Assembly (NCBI GenBank): GCA_021793015.1
Contig: JAJYTO010000013.1
Location: forward strand, 1-32,129
Source of the DNA: Bacillota bacterium
Lineage (GTDB): Bacteria; Bacillota; Bacilli; Alicyclobacillales; SLC66
Direction: 5' to 3'
Length of the DNA: 32,129 nucleotides
The notes below the pieces were generated by a model. It was not told the DNA's origin. It saw only the letters and a list, made by a program, of their open reading frames with translations, and did no database searches. The translations under genes were made by a program, and so were the position numbers. The first letter of the stretch is position 1. Each line of letters begins with the position of its first letter. Positions 8,205-16,461 of this stretch are shown here, piece after piece.

Positions 8205-10454
8205 CTACGAGACCTGCAAACTGACGGTCTGGCCCGCAAACGAGGCCACCAACTGAAGCGAGCCGCCTGGGCTTGGCAACAGCGGTGTACCCACAGGCTC
8301 CAGATACTGTCCATCCACCAGAACGACAGATTGCGCGACACCTGACGAAGTGACGAGTCTCCAGGTTGCAAGCGATGCCACATCCAACACCTTGCCATTC
8401 GCATAATGCGCTATAAGATCGGGCAGCGCCACAAGAACGCGCCCGTTTTGCACGACTTCCTGCGCGGGCCCCGCCACCAGTCCTTTGAGTGCAACGACTC
8501 TGAAATACGCCAAAGCGGGCAATCCATGATTCCAAATGGACACTGTAACCAGTCCTGGCGTACGGAAATCAGCAGTCGCTCCATGCCAAGTCACAGAATC
8601 ATAAGGCGCAAACCACCCGGTGGCGTTGGTCAACGTGTCAGTCTTCCCTCCGTGCTGAAACTGCGCGACCAGCGCAATCTTCTGACCCTGATATACGGTC
8701 ATCCCCGTTGGCGGTGGAACGATGATGAGCGAGGAACCGGACTGTGCATCGCGCACATCAAAGGTCGCCACGCCATTTTTTTGCACGGCGATATGAGTGA
8801 CGTCCATGCCCAGAGACTGACCGTTCCACAAATCGTTGTTCGGATTGCTGGTCGCGGTGAAGGCGTTATTGCCGCTTGAACTGGGATACGTGTCGTTATA
8901 CGTTCCCGCAGTGTCCAGGGGCGCATGCAGATCGCCTGTATGTCCAGCCTCCACGATCGCAATATCGTCATGATGCGTCTTGTTTTGACTGGGGGTGTTA
9001 AGAACGTCGTTTCGCCAGTCATAGCTTGCCGGGATCGCTTGCGCCCCGTCAATATGCCAGATCAGCACGCCGGATTCCGGCAGCGCCCGATCGTAACTGA
9101 TCTGCTGCTCGTTGGAGATCAGGAAATAGTCCGATTGATTCCCGGTCGGGCGCAGTTCATACACGACAGGGCTTGTTTCGATCGGCGGTAAAATAACGCC
9201 CGTTTCGCTCTCTGAAATCACTTGAGGATCGATCCATCCAAGAAAGATCCGCGAAAATGGATCCAACTCTGCAGGTGAACTGCCGGCGGGGTAGCCATTC
9301 CAGTTGCCGTCTCCCATCAACGACCACGGACCCACGCCTTGCCCTGCTTTGGGCGAACTCGACGTGTCATACAGGTCGTCAAGACCCAGAATGTGCCCCA
9401 ATTCATGCGCCAACACACCGATCGTCGTCGGAGTCATGCTGGCATCAGAGAGTTCCGGAACAAGATCGTATGCACTGACCGTCGCCACTGCGGCGCCATT
9501 TCCCCCGTTGGCGCCGCCTCCTGAACCACCCGACTGTCCTTGTCCACCACTGCCTGCACCACTGCCTGCACTGCTCCCTGCACCGCTTCCTGCGCTGCTC
9601 CCTGCACCGCTTCCTGCACTGCTCCCTGCGCTGCTGCCTGCACTGTTCCCTGCACCACTGCCGGTGCTGCTGCCCGCGCCGGTCAGAGGCACCCGCAACG
9701 GCGTGGGAAGTTGATCTTCCACCGGCCAGATCAACCTGGTGTCGGTCGGCTGGACATCCGCGCCGTAACCGGTGAAAACGAACGCAAGATACTGAACGGC
9801 GCCGTTCGCCACATACGGGGAGAAATTGAAGTGGTCGGCCACCAACTGATGGATGACATCGACGACGATTGCGTTGTCATTGTGCGGATACGGGCTGCCT
9901 GTCCCATTGTCTTTCCCCGCATAGTAAGCCTCGGAATGAGGCAGTGTGAGAAAGGCGCCGGGATGCAGGGGATCTCCAATCACAGTTCCCGTCAATTGAA
10001 ACTTCCCGTACGACACTTGTCGATAATAGTCGGCGACCGATCCTGTTTTGCCGAAGTAGAGGCGCCTGTAGACAGACAACGGCTCAGTCGCCGGCTTCCC
10101 CTTGAACGCCACACACACAACGAGCATCTTGGCGAGCGCCGTCGTCGTCGGCAAAGTGTACGCGCCGGCCTTCTGTGTGTGTGCGGCGCCGAGCCGCCTC
10201 TGCGTCCGTTTCCGCGCCAAGGCAGCCTGCGGCGTCAACCCGCTTGCCCGCGCAATCCCTCTTGCAGTCTCCCCCGCGGCAGTGCCTGGGATTGTCAACC
10301 CGGTTGCCTTGGCAGTCGCCCCGGTGTTTGCCATAGCGCTTGTCCGCAGCGCAGGCGGCGCCTTCATGGCCGCAGCATGGTCCATCCAGGACAGATTCAC
10401 AGTCATGCCAATCATGAGAATAACCAAAAATGATCCAATATAGCGTTCCCGCAT
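8205..10454 (-). CDS. Secreted M6 family (immune inhibitor A-like) metalloprotease
   Basis: Signal-peptide-like N-terminus (MRERYIGSFLVILMIGMTVNLSW), zinc motif IGVLAHELGHILGLDDLYD (HExxHxxGxxD), SLMGDGNWNGYPAGSSPAELDPFSRIFLGWI. Confidence 0.9.
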   Translation of the reverse strand: MRERYIGSFLVILMIGMTVNLSWMDHAAAMKAPPALRTSAMANTGATAKATGLTIPGTAAGETARGIARASGLTPQAALARKRTQRRLGAAHTQKAGAYTLPTTTALAKMLVVCVAFKGKPATEPLSVYRRLYFGKTGSVADYYRQVSYGKFQLTGTVIGDPLHPGAFLTLPHSEAYYAGKDNGTGSPYPHNDNAIVVDVIHQLVADHFNFSPYVANGAVQYLAFVFTGYGADVQPTDTRLIWPVEDQLPTPLRVPLTGAGSSTGSGAGNSAGSSAGSSAGSGAGSSAGSGAGSSAGSGAGSGGQGQSGGSGGGANGGNGAAVATVSAYDLVPELSDASMTPTTIGVLAHELGHILGLDDLYDTSSSPKAGQGVGPWSLMGDGNWNGYPAGSSPAELDPFSRIFLGWIDPQVISESETGVILPPIETSPVVYELRPTGNQSDYFLISNEQQISYDRALPESGVLIWHIDGAQAIPASYDWRNDVLNTPSQNKTHHDDIAIVEAGHTGDLHAPLDTAGTYNDTYPSSSGNNAFTATSNPNNDLWNGQSLGMDVTHIAVQKNGVATFDVRDAQSGSSLIIVPPPTGMTVYQGQKIALVAQFQHGGKTDTLTNATGWFAPYDSVTWHGATADFRTPGLVTVSIWNHGLPALAYFRVVALKGLVAGPAQEVVQNGRVLVALPDLIAHYANGKVLDVASLATWRLVTSSGVAQSVVLVDGQYLEPVGTPLLPSPGGSLQLVASFAGQTVSLQVS
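9541..9680 (-). repeat. Gly/Ser/Ala low-complexity coding repeat inside M6 protease
   Basis: Encodes GAGSSTGSGAGNSAGSSAGSSAGSGAGSSAGSGAGSSAGSGAGSG; 12-bp/24-bp near-tandem units. Confidence 0.85.
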
Positions 10455-10463
10455 CCGGCCTGA

Positions 10464-10506
10464 GACACTCCCCCGTGTATGATTTGATCATACACGGGGG
10501 AGTGTC
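10464..10506. repeat. Perfect 20-bp inverted repeat with 3-nt loop
   Basis: GACACTCCCCCGTGTATGAT-ttg-ATCATACACGGGGGAGTGTC, checked base by base. Lies immediately 5' of the M6 protease start. Confidence 0.95.
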
Positions 10507-10592
10507 GGCTTACAAGCCTATGAACCTTCCAACAGTTTCATGCCGCAGACTTACTGCCGTCAGTGGAATCATTCGCTGTGCGCCTGTCCCGC

Positions 10593-11027
10593 TCACTTCG
10601 TGCTTTGATCCTGTGAGAGACGGGCCCACAGCGTCTTTGCGGCACTCTCCCCCACCAGCGCGAATGCCTTGCGCAGCACAGCACTCGCAGCATGTTCACC
10701 AAGGTCGGCGAGGCTCTCGCAAAACAACTGCAAGGACCCGTACTCACTGCGAAGTTCCAGGCAGGTGCGAGCGTTTGCGATCGTGGCTCGCACTTTCCGA
10801 ACATTTCGGATGATGCCGGAGTCATGTTCGAGCATCTTTTCCACGATCACTTCGTCAAACGCGGCCACATCTTCGATCCGAAATCCCTGAAAGGCGCCGC
10901 GAAACGCTTCCCACCGCTTTTCGACAACGGATCGACTGAATCCGGTCATAAACACCACTTTCGTAAGCAGTTCGAAAAACTCTTCGTCCGTACCGCTCCA
11001 CCACAGCCTGTCCACAGCCATCGCCAT
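10593..11027 (-). CDS. DNA-3-methyladenine glycosylase I (Tag)-like protein
   Basis: MAMAVDRLWWSGTDEEFFELLTKVVFMTGFSRSVVEKRWEAFRGAFQGFRIEDVAAF...GIIRNVRKVRATIANARTCLEL; SD GGGGGGAG upstream of ATG 11027. The tracked ORF start (11369) overlaps the next gene. Confidence 0.7.
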   Translation of the reverse strand: MAMAVDRLWWSGTDEEFFELLTKVVFMTGFSRSVVEKRWEAFRGAFQGFRIEDVAAFDEVIVEKMLEHDSGIIRNVRKVRATIANARTCLELRSEYGSLQLFCESLADLGEHAASAVLRKAFALVGESAAKTLWARLSQDQSTK

Positions 11028-11185
11028 ACCGCTCCCCCCACCCGCAAGTGATGGGATGAGCGTAACGAACAAACGCGGTTTGCACCATGCCGCTTTGCAT
11101 AGAAACAAAACGCATGACAGAAAGGACGCCCTATCCCGTCGCATGATCGCGATGGCAACACATCGCCGTGACTGCCTGCTCGAGT

Positions 11186-12451
11186 CTACTTCCAAGTTAG
11201 ACCTCCGTTTATTGTTTTCAATACTCTGGTAGATACTGCTGAACTGATTCCGTTTACGTTCTCCACCATCATCCACCCGACTTCCGGCGTCACCATATTC
11301 AACTGTTGAACGCTGTAACCATCGTAAAGCATGCTGGCCAAAGCGCCCGTGACCGGAACCGACGACCATGACTGTCCGGCATTATGCGTACGCACGAGAT
11401 CAGTTCCCGTACTGCCGACAATCCAGCCGATGTTCGGGTTCAAAAAGCACGATACCAAAGGCAACTGATTCCCGAGCGAGACCGTCGTCCCGGCCGTCCA
11501 CGCTTTTCCGCCATTTGTCGTATGATAGCTCACAAGTGCATTGGGACGGCCCATGAACTCAAACGGAATGGTTCCCGACTCACCTGAAAACACGGGCTGG
11601 TATCCAACCGTGGCAAAAAATTTGCGCTGAAACGGCCTGGGAACAGGAAGCCGAATCGGATACCAGGTCCTGCCCGCCGTTGTCGAATGGTACAACATGG
11701 CAATAGACTTTTGCGTCAGCATGAAATTCCCTGTCGCAATCCAACCTTCATTGGCGTTCGTGAACACCATGGGCATGGGAACGTCGAACTCCGGCAAAGC
11801 ATGCGGAGTAGCCTTCTTGTTCGGGACGTATCCGCCAGTTGACGACATAAGCTTCCACGACTGACCCCTATTGGTTGTCCCGAAGATAGAGGTATCGCCC
11901 TGGTTCATCGCTCCACCGGAAAAAGTCCGGATCCATCCATTTTGATCAGAACTGAAACTGATTTGCTGGACGTAGTTGGCAACCGGCAGAACTTCCTGCA
12001 TATGCCGCGTCCAAGTGCGACCGCCATCCGTGGTTCGAAGCACGGTGAGCCTGTTGACTTGGCCCACTTTCGCAATCCAGGCAATCCAGCCCATTTTCGT
12101 CGACACAAAGAGAACCGTCGGCGCCGGACTACCCTGATTGGGGTCGTACTTCGGAACCCAGGGCACCGCATGACGAACCCAGCGAGAACCTCCGTCGTCC
12201 GTTGTCCATACGCTGAATCGGTTATGCCAGTACCCCGCATCGAATCCCGTTTGAGGATCCGTCATGTCGATAGCGGTCAGAAACGATGCTTGAGTGGCTG
12301 ACGACAAACTGCCTTGCAAGGCTAAGGGAGGAGGAGTTGCGGACATGGCGGTATCTTGCGCCAATTGGTATCTTGGCACCCCTCCAGTGGTAAGAACGCT
12401 ACAGGCAAGCAAAGGGCAAAGCAATCCTACTGCCCAGGATGTCCAACTCAT
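11186..12451 (-). CDS. BNR-repeat / Ycf48-like beta-propeller lipoprotein
   Basis: Repeated TTDGGRTWTRHM, TTNRGQSWKLM, TTAGRTWYPI, TTNGGKAWTAG, THNAGQSWSSV, TINGGLTWK motifs; N-terminal hydrophobic stretch with LLAC lipobox-like sequence. Start chosen at ATG 12451 (SD GAGGTG). Confidence 0.8.
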   Translation of the reverse strand: MSWTSWAVGLLCPLLACSVLTTGGVPRYQLAQDTAMSATPPPLALQGSLSSATQASFLTAIDMTDPQTGFDAGYWHNRFSVWTTDDGGSRWVRHAVPWVPKYDPNQGSPAPTVLFVSTKMGWIAWIAKVGQVNRLTVLRTTDGGRTWTRHMQEVLPVANYVQQISFSSDQNGWIRTFSGGAMNQGDTSIFGTTNRGQSWKLMSSTGGYVPNKKATPHALPEFDVPMPMVFTNANEGWIATGNFMLTQKSIAMLYHSTTAGRTWYPIRLPVPRPFQRKFFATVGYQPVFSGESGTIPFEFMGRPNALVSYHTTNGGKAWTAGTTVSLGNQLPLVSCFLNPNIGWIVGSTGTDLVRTHNAGQSWSSVPVTGALASMLYDGYSVQQLNMVTPEVGWMMVENVNGISSAVSTRVLKTINGGLTWK

Positions 12452-12556
12452 GTCAATCACCTCAACCATCTGACGATGCGGACGGTCCTGAGGTTACGTC
12501 AACCAATTCTGCGTAACTGATTGCCGCACCTTCCTGCCCCAGCGACATCACGCTGG

Positions 12557-12594
12557 CCAAGCGGGAACACCTATTCATGCAATTACCCGCTTGG
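12557..12594. repeat. Inverted repeat (9-bp stem, 20-nt loop)
   Basis: CCAAGCGGG...CCCGCTTGG in the BNR/isochorismatase intergenic region; no T-tract. Confidence 0.5.
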
Positions 12595-12643
12595 CGGGCT
12601 TATTCAGCATTTGCACCCAATAGCGACATAGAACGTGCTGCAT

Positions 12644-13204
12644 TCAGCGCGACACGTGGCTGAAACTGTCCAGGAATTCTTGGGAAGCCACAATCCGAGC
12701 CCCCCACCTTTTTAGGTTCACAAGAGCCTTGTCTCGTTTAAAATCAGAAGCGCCAGCAACGGCATCACTTAGCACCGTAACTTCAAACCCACTCTTCAGA
12801 GCGTGTTTTGCCGTAGCCGACACGCATCCTTCCGCGAACAAACCTACAATTACGAGACGGCGAAGTTTGTTTTTCGTGAGGTATTCAAGCAAGAGTGGGT
12901 TAGTTAGCGCACTACCCACCTTCTTGGTGAAGTACACGTCATTGATGACATGTAGACGATCATCCAGTTTGGTGCCTGATGACCCTTTGATAGCCGCGTT
13001 ATTACGAAATAGGTTTGAAATCCACTGCACTCGTTCAAATTCATTCCTAATATAGATGATGAGGAATTGATTGCTATGCGAATAGTCAATCACCCTGTTT
13101 ATTTGTTGTAGCATTGAAATACCTTGATGTTTTGCAACAGGCATCCGTGCATTATTAGCCAAGAAATCATTCTGAACATCTATAACAAGGACTGCTGTAT
13201 TCAC
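12644..13204 (-). CDS. Isochorismatase-like cysteine hydrolase
   Basis: MNTAVLVIDVQNDFL...FTKKVGSALTNPLLLEYLTKNKLRRLVIVGLFAEGCVSATAKHALKSGFEVTVLSDAVAG. Confidence 0.88.
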   Translation of the reverse strand: MNTAVLVIDVQNDFLANNARMPVAKHQGISMLQQINRVIDYSHSNQFLIIYIRNEFERVQWISNLFRNNAAIKGSSGTKLDDRLHVINDVYFTKKVGSALTNPLLLEYLTKNKLRRLVIVGLFAEGCVSATAKHALKSGFEVTVLSDAVAGASDFKRDKALVNLKRWGARIVASQEFLDSFSHVSR

Positions 13205-13383
13205 TTGCCCTATCCGCCCATCCCGTACGTAATGTAACCGTATTAGAAAAAACCCAACTATACCTATTTATAGCAATAGACTCGATATTGCACACTTCTC
13301 CCGAATGCGCACACAACGGTCTGTTCCCATTCTACTGCATTTTTGCACCCATTACCTGAAGAAGGGAGCCAATACTATCCGAC

Positions 13384-13854
13384 TTAATCCCATATGTTCG
13401 GGCGTGATATTCCTGTACTTCTCATACATTGAAGGAACTGACCTGTATGCACGGATTCATGGTACGCAATGCGATTCAACATATCCCCATAAGTTCTAAC
13501 GTATCCAACGTTCGAACGGTCAAGTTCCCGTGTCATTAACTCTTCTTCAGAAAGGCTTCGGACAAAAGAGATAAAGTCCTCAAAATACCGGATAGACCTG
13601 GATATTTCAATCTCTACGCTTGTTATAGGATCATGTTCGAATGGTTCCTCATAATGCGGTAATGACCGACCCAACTTTAGCGATTCATGATAGTACACTT
13701 GGCTTGTCCAAACATGGCGAATGGTCTCACCAAAAGAAAACGCCTCGTCATCTGGCTTCCATGTCAACCATTCATCGGGCAGGGCTCGCCACAGTTTGAT
13801 TGACCTTCTTCGAACCTCTTGGAAATTTAACACTGCCAGTTCACTCGCATTCAT
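13384..13854 (-). CDS. DinB-superfamily protein
   Basis: Helical-bundle pattern with FGETIRHVWTSQVYY and RIAYHESVHTGQFLQCMR; SD GGAGG upstream of ATG 13854. Confidence 0.75.
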   Translation of the reverse strand: MNASELAVLNFQEVRRRSIKLWRALPDEWLTWKPDDEAFSFGETIRHVWTSQVYYHESLKLGRSLPHYEEPFEHDPITSVEIEISRSIRYFEDFISFVRSLSEEELMTRELDRSNVGYVRTYGDMLNRIAYHESVHTGQFLQCMRSTGISRPNIWD

Positions 13855-13926
13855 CTTAACTTGCCTCCATTCCACCCCGTCTTATAAAATACTAAGGGAA
13901 TTTACCTCACATGCTGGGCGCAGGAA

Positions 13927-14337
13927 CTAGGGCCCGGTGTTTTGTGGGGGAGTCGATTCCCCCACAAATTGACGCGCATGATCCAGAATTGTTTCGGCGT
14001 AGCTAATAGCCGCCTTGGCTTCCTCCAAATCAACATCGGTGAGCACCTCGGGCTCGTAACGCATATCTATGGAGTACTCATTTAAGACGGCCGATTCTAA
14101 CGTGTATTCCGGAAACGCAGGCTGGGAGACGCGGATGGCATCGACCAATCGACTCAAGTCATGCGTCTTCGGAAAGGTTGTGATTTCGTGCAACAACACC
14201 GCCTTCAAAGCTTTCTCGGCGGCTTGTTGAGCGTGATAACACGCGTTATGGTAAAGACCCGGAACGAGCAGTCGACGGGCGGTTTCCAGGTCCGCCGTCG
14301 CTAGATCAAGAAGGCCGGAAGGCACGGGATTCGCCAT
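13927..14337 (-). CDS. HEPN domain protein (putative toxin of HEPN/MNT pair)
   Basis: DLETARRLLVPGLYHNACYHAQQAAEKALKAVLL...KTHDLSRLVDAI; start overlaps the 3' end of the MNT gene. Confidence 0.85.
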   Translation of the reverse strand: MANPVPSGLLDLATADLETARRLLVPGLYHNACYHAQQAAEKALKAVLLHEITTFPKTHDLSRLVDAIRVSQPAFPEYTLESAVLNEYSIDMRYEPEVLTDVDLEEAKAAISYAETILDHARQFVGESTPPQNTGP

Positions 14338-14641
14338 ACACCCAACATCCTTTTTGAAGAATTTCTTGAATCACGGGATGTCCTTCGGATACCGCCTTTT
14401 GAAGTTCTTCCGGCGTGCGCACCAAAATGTCCGCCGCGATGACTCGCGGCCGGAGCGCCATTTGATATTTGATTCCCCGCTGCCGACGGATGTCTGCTTT
14501 GCGTTCGATAACCAGGAAATCGAAGTCGCTGTCGTCATTTGCCGCGAGGCTCGCTTCCGACCCGAAAAGAACAATGGCTTCCGGGTGCCCCGCTGCCACC
14601 ATCTTTTGGACATAGTCGTTGAGAATCGCTGCGCGGTCCAT
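14306..14641 (-). CDS. MNT-type nucleotidyltransferase (putative antitoxin of HEPN/MNT pair)
   Basis: AIVLFGSEASLAANDDSDFDFLVIE matches GSx10DxD; VIAADILVRTPEEL. Overlaps HEPN ORF by 32 bp. Confidence 0.85.
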   Translation of the reverse strand: MDRAAILNDYVQKMVAAGHPEAIVLFGSEASLAANDDSDFDFLVIERKADIRRQRGIKYQMALRPRVIAADILVRTPEELQKAVSEGHPVIQEILQKGCWVYGESRAFRPS

Positions 14642-14692
14642 TAAGACACCTCCCTGCGCCTTAGTATAGCATGCGCAGTCAAAAACGCATGT

Positions 14693-15832
14693 TCATTTGT
14701 GCATCCTGATCTGTCTCTTTCCTTCAGCTACAGAGCAGGCGAAGCGCGGCCAGCGACGGCTGACCGCTCCGCTGGAGGAGACAAGCGGATGAGGCAACGG
14801 TCGGCCGCACGCCACGTCCAGCAGGGTGCCGAAGATGGACGGGTTCTCCACCACGAAGAGATGCGCGGGCGCTTGGCAAAAAGTCAGGCGTTCCACCTCC
14901 CACAGGGTCAAGGCAACCGGGTGCTCCGCGATCTCCGGGAAACCGGCAATCCACACGATGGAACAGATGTCGTCCAGCACCAGTCCAAATCGGGCATACA
15001 GCGTGCGGACAGCATCGCTGTCCAACTCCGGGCCGGGAGTGCCCCCCGCCGCAGCGTCATCGCGGTCCCTCTCCGTTTCTGCACGAGCATCGCCTGGCCC
15101 ATCCTCCATCTCCCGCAGCGCAACCAAGCCCCAGAAGAACATGCGCCCCGCCAACCCCGACCGATCCAACCCATGCGCGTCCCCGGTCGTCTTCGCCGCA
15201 AACACCGGAAGGCGAACACCGCTACGGCGCCCGCCTGGTCGACGGAGCAATGCCTCAAGTGCCGCGATGGCGGCGGTCCAACCGAGAGAGTCGCCACGCT
15301 GTAAGAACTCCTGCCAGCACTCCCGAAACGCCCGATACCCGGGTCCGCTGCCTCCAGCCAGCGCCTGCCACCAGACAGTCAGCGGCGGGTTCGAAGTCCG
15401 CGCGCCCGCCCATGCACAGAACGTGTCCCATGCCGCAACTTCCGTTTCGCGCTGGCGCCTCCTGCTGATAAATTCGCCCGGGTAGAGAACGTGCATGCAG
15501 TCCTCCAGCGACACGTCAAACCGTGTCCGCCGCAGCGCTTCGTCCAGGCGTTTCAGATCCACGTCGACGCTGCTCTCGCCGTGCAGGTTGTCGGTGAGCA
15601 CCTCGAGATCGCGCTGACACAGTTCCTCCGTGTAATCCGCCAACAGTCCCCAGGCCATGACGTCGGCAAACACGTCTTCCGTCTTCAGCCAATACTTCAT
15701 CTTGCTGTGATTCTCATAGAAGAGCCGCATGATCAAGCGATACCGCGCTACGTGGTCCGCGTTCAGATACTTTAGTTCCGGTACGGGTTTTATCCAGAGC
15801 TCACTCGCCTGGTTTCGGCTCAAGGCACTCAT
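14693..15832 (-). pseudogene. Decayed Wadjet-type chimera: JetA (DUF2397) N-terminus fused to JetD (DUF2399) with frameshifted C-terminus
   Basis: N-part KYLNADHVARYRLIMRLFYENHSKMKYWLKTEDVFADV...YTEELCQRDLEVLTDNL resembles the TIGR02677/DUF2397 start. From SSVDVDLKRLDEALRRTRFDVSLEDCMHVL on, including LPVFAAKTTGDAHGLDRSGLAGRMF, LDDICSIVWIAGFP and LFVVENPSIFGTLL, it resembles TIGR02679/DUF2399. No JetB or JetC in between. Confidence 0.7.
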
Positions 15833-15915
15833 CCTCTGCAATACGACCGACTCCACATCACCAGTATAGTGAATGCTTAACACACCCGCCCCCCTATGCA
15901 ATGGAAAGTATAGGA

Positions 15916-16461
15916 TCAGTGTGGACCGGCGGCAGCCCCATGCATACGTCTACACACGTCGGATTCGCCCCGCCCGAAAATCCGGGCACTGTCCATCCCA
16001 CGGCGGAGATGTCTGTCCGCCGCTGTGATCCGGGTGAAGAATGCGCGCGTACGCTTCGTATCCCGGCGGCACGACCGAGTTTTCCAGTTGAGTGTTGAAC
16101 GGATAGAGACGGTTGACAAGCCAGTCCGCAACCGACACTTCTTCTGACGGAACTCCATGTCACACAGCGCCCGCGCCGCCTCTGTCGCATATCCCTGTCC
16201 CCAGAAGTCGGGGTGCAGGCAATAGCCGAGCGAACCCTGGGCGTGCGGGTGAACATCCAGTTTGCGCCTGCCAATGAATCTCCCATCAGTTCGCATAGAA
16301 AAGTGGCATCGTGGACGATTGGTTCGTGGTACAATGCTTGGCAAGTAGTGTCTCTGACGGTCACTGGGATCGAACTCGGCGCATAGCCGACCGATGAACG
16401 CCACCACAGGAACTGAGGGAATTCCCATGCTGAATCCGGGATTGTATGAGCAGGTCGTCAA
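15916..16461 (-). pseudogene. Degenerate GNAT acetyltransferase fragment joined to another gene fragment
   Basis: GNAT-like GRFIGRRKLDVHPHAQGSLGYCLHPDFWGQGYATEAARALCDMEF, then coding sense shifts to another frame reading VSVADWLVNRLYPFNTQLENSVVPPGYEAYARILHPDHSGG. Confidence 0.55.

Noticed and set aside
9540-10433. 297-aa plus-strand ORF starting MSTTACTTACTAPCTAS...
   Set aside because: Antisense translation of the Gly/Ser/Ala repeat and M6 protease coding region.
10464-10506. Intrinsic terminator of the tag-like gene
   Set aside because: Stem is perfect but no T-tract follows on either strand, and it sits next to a start codon.
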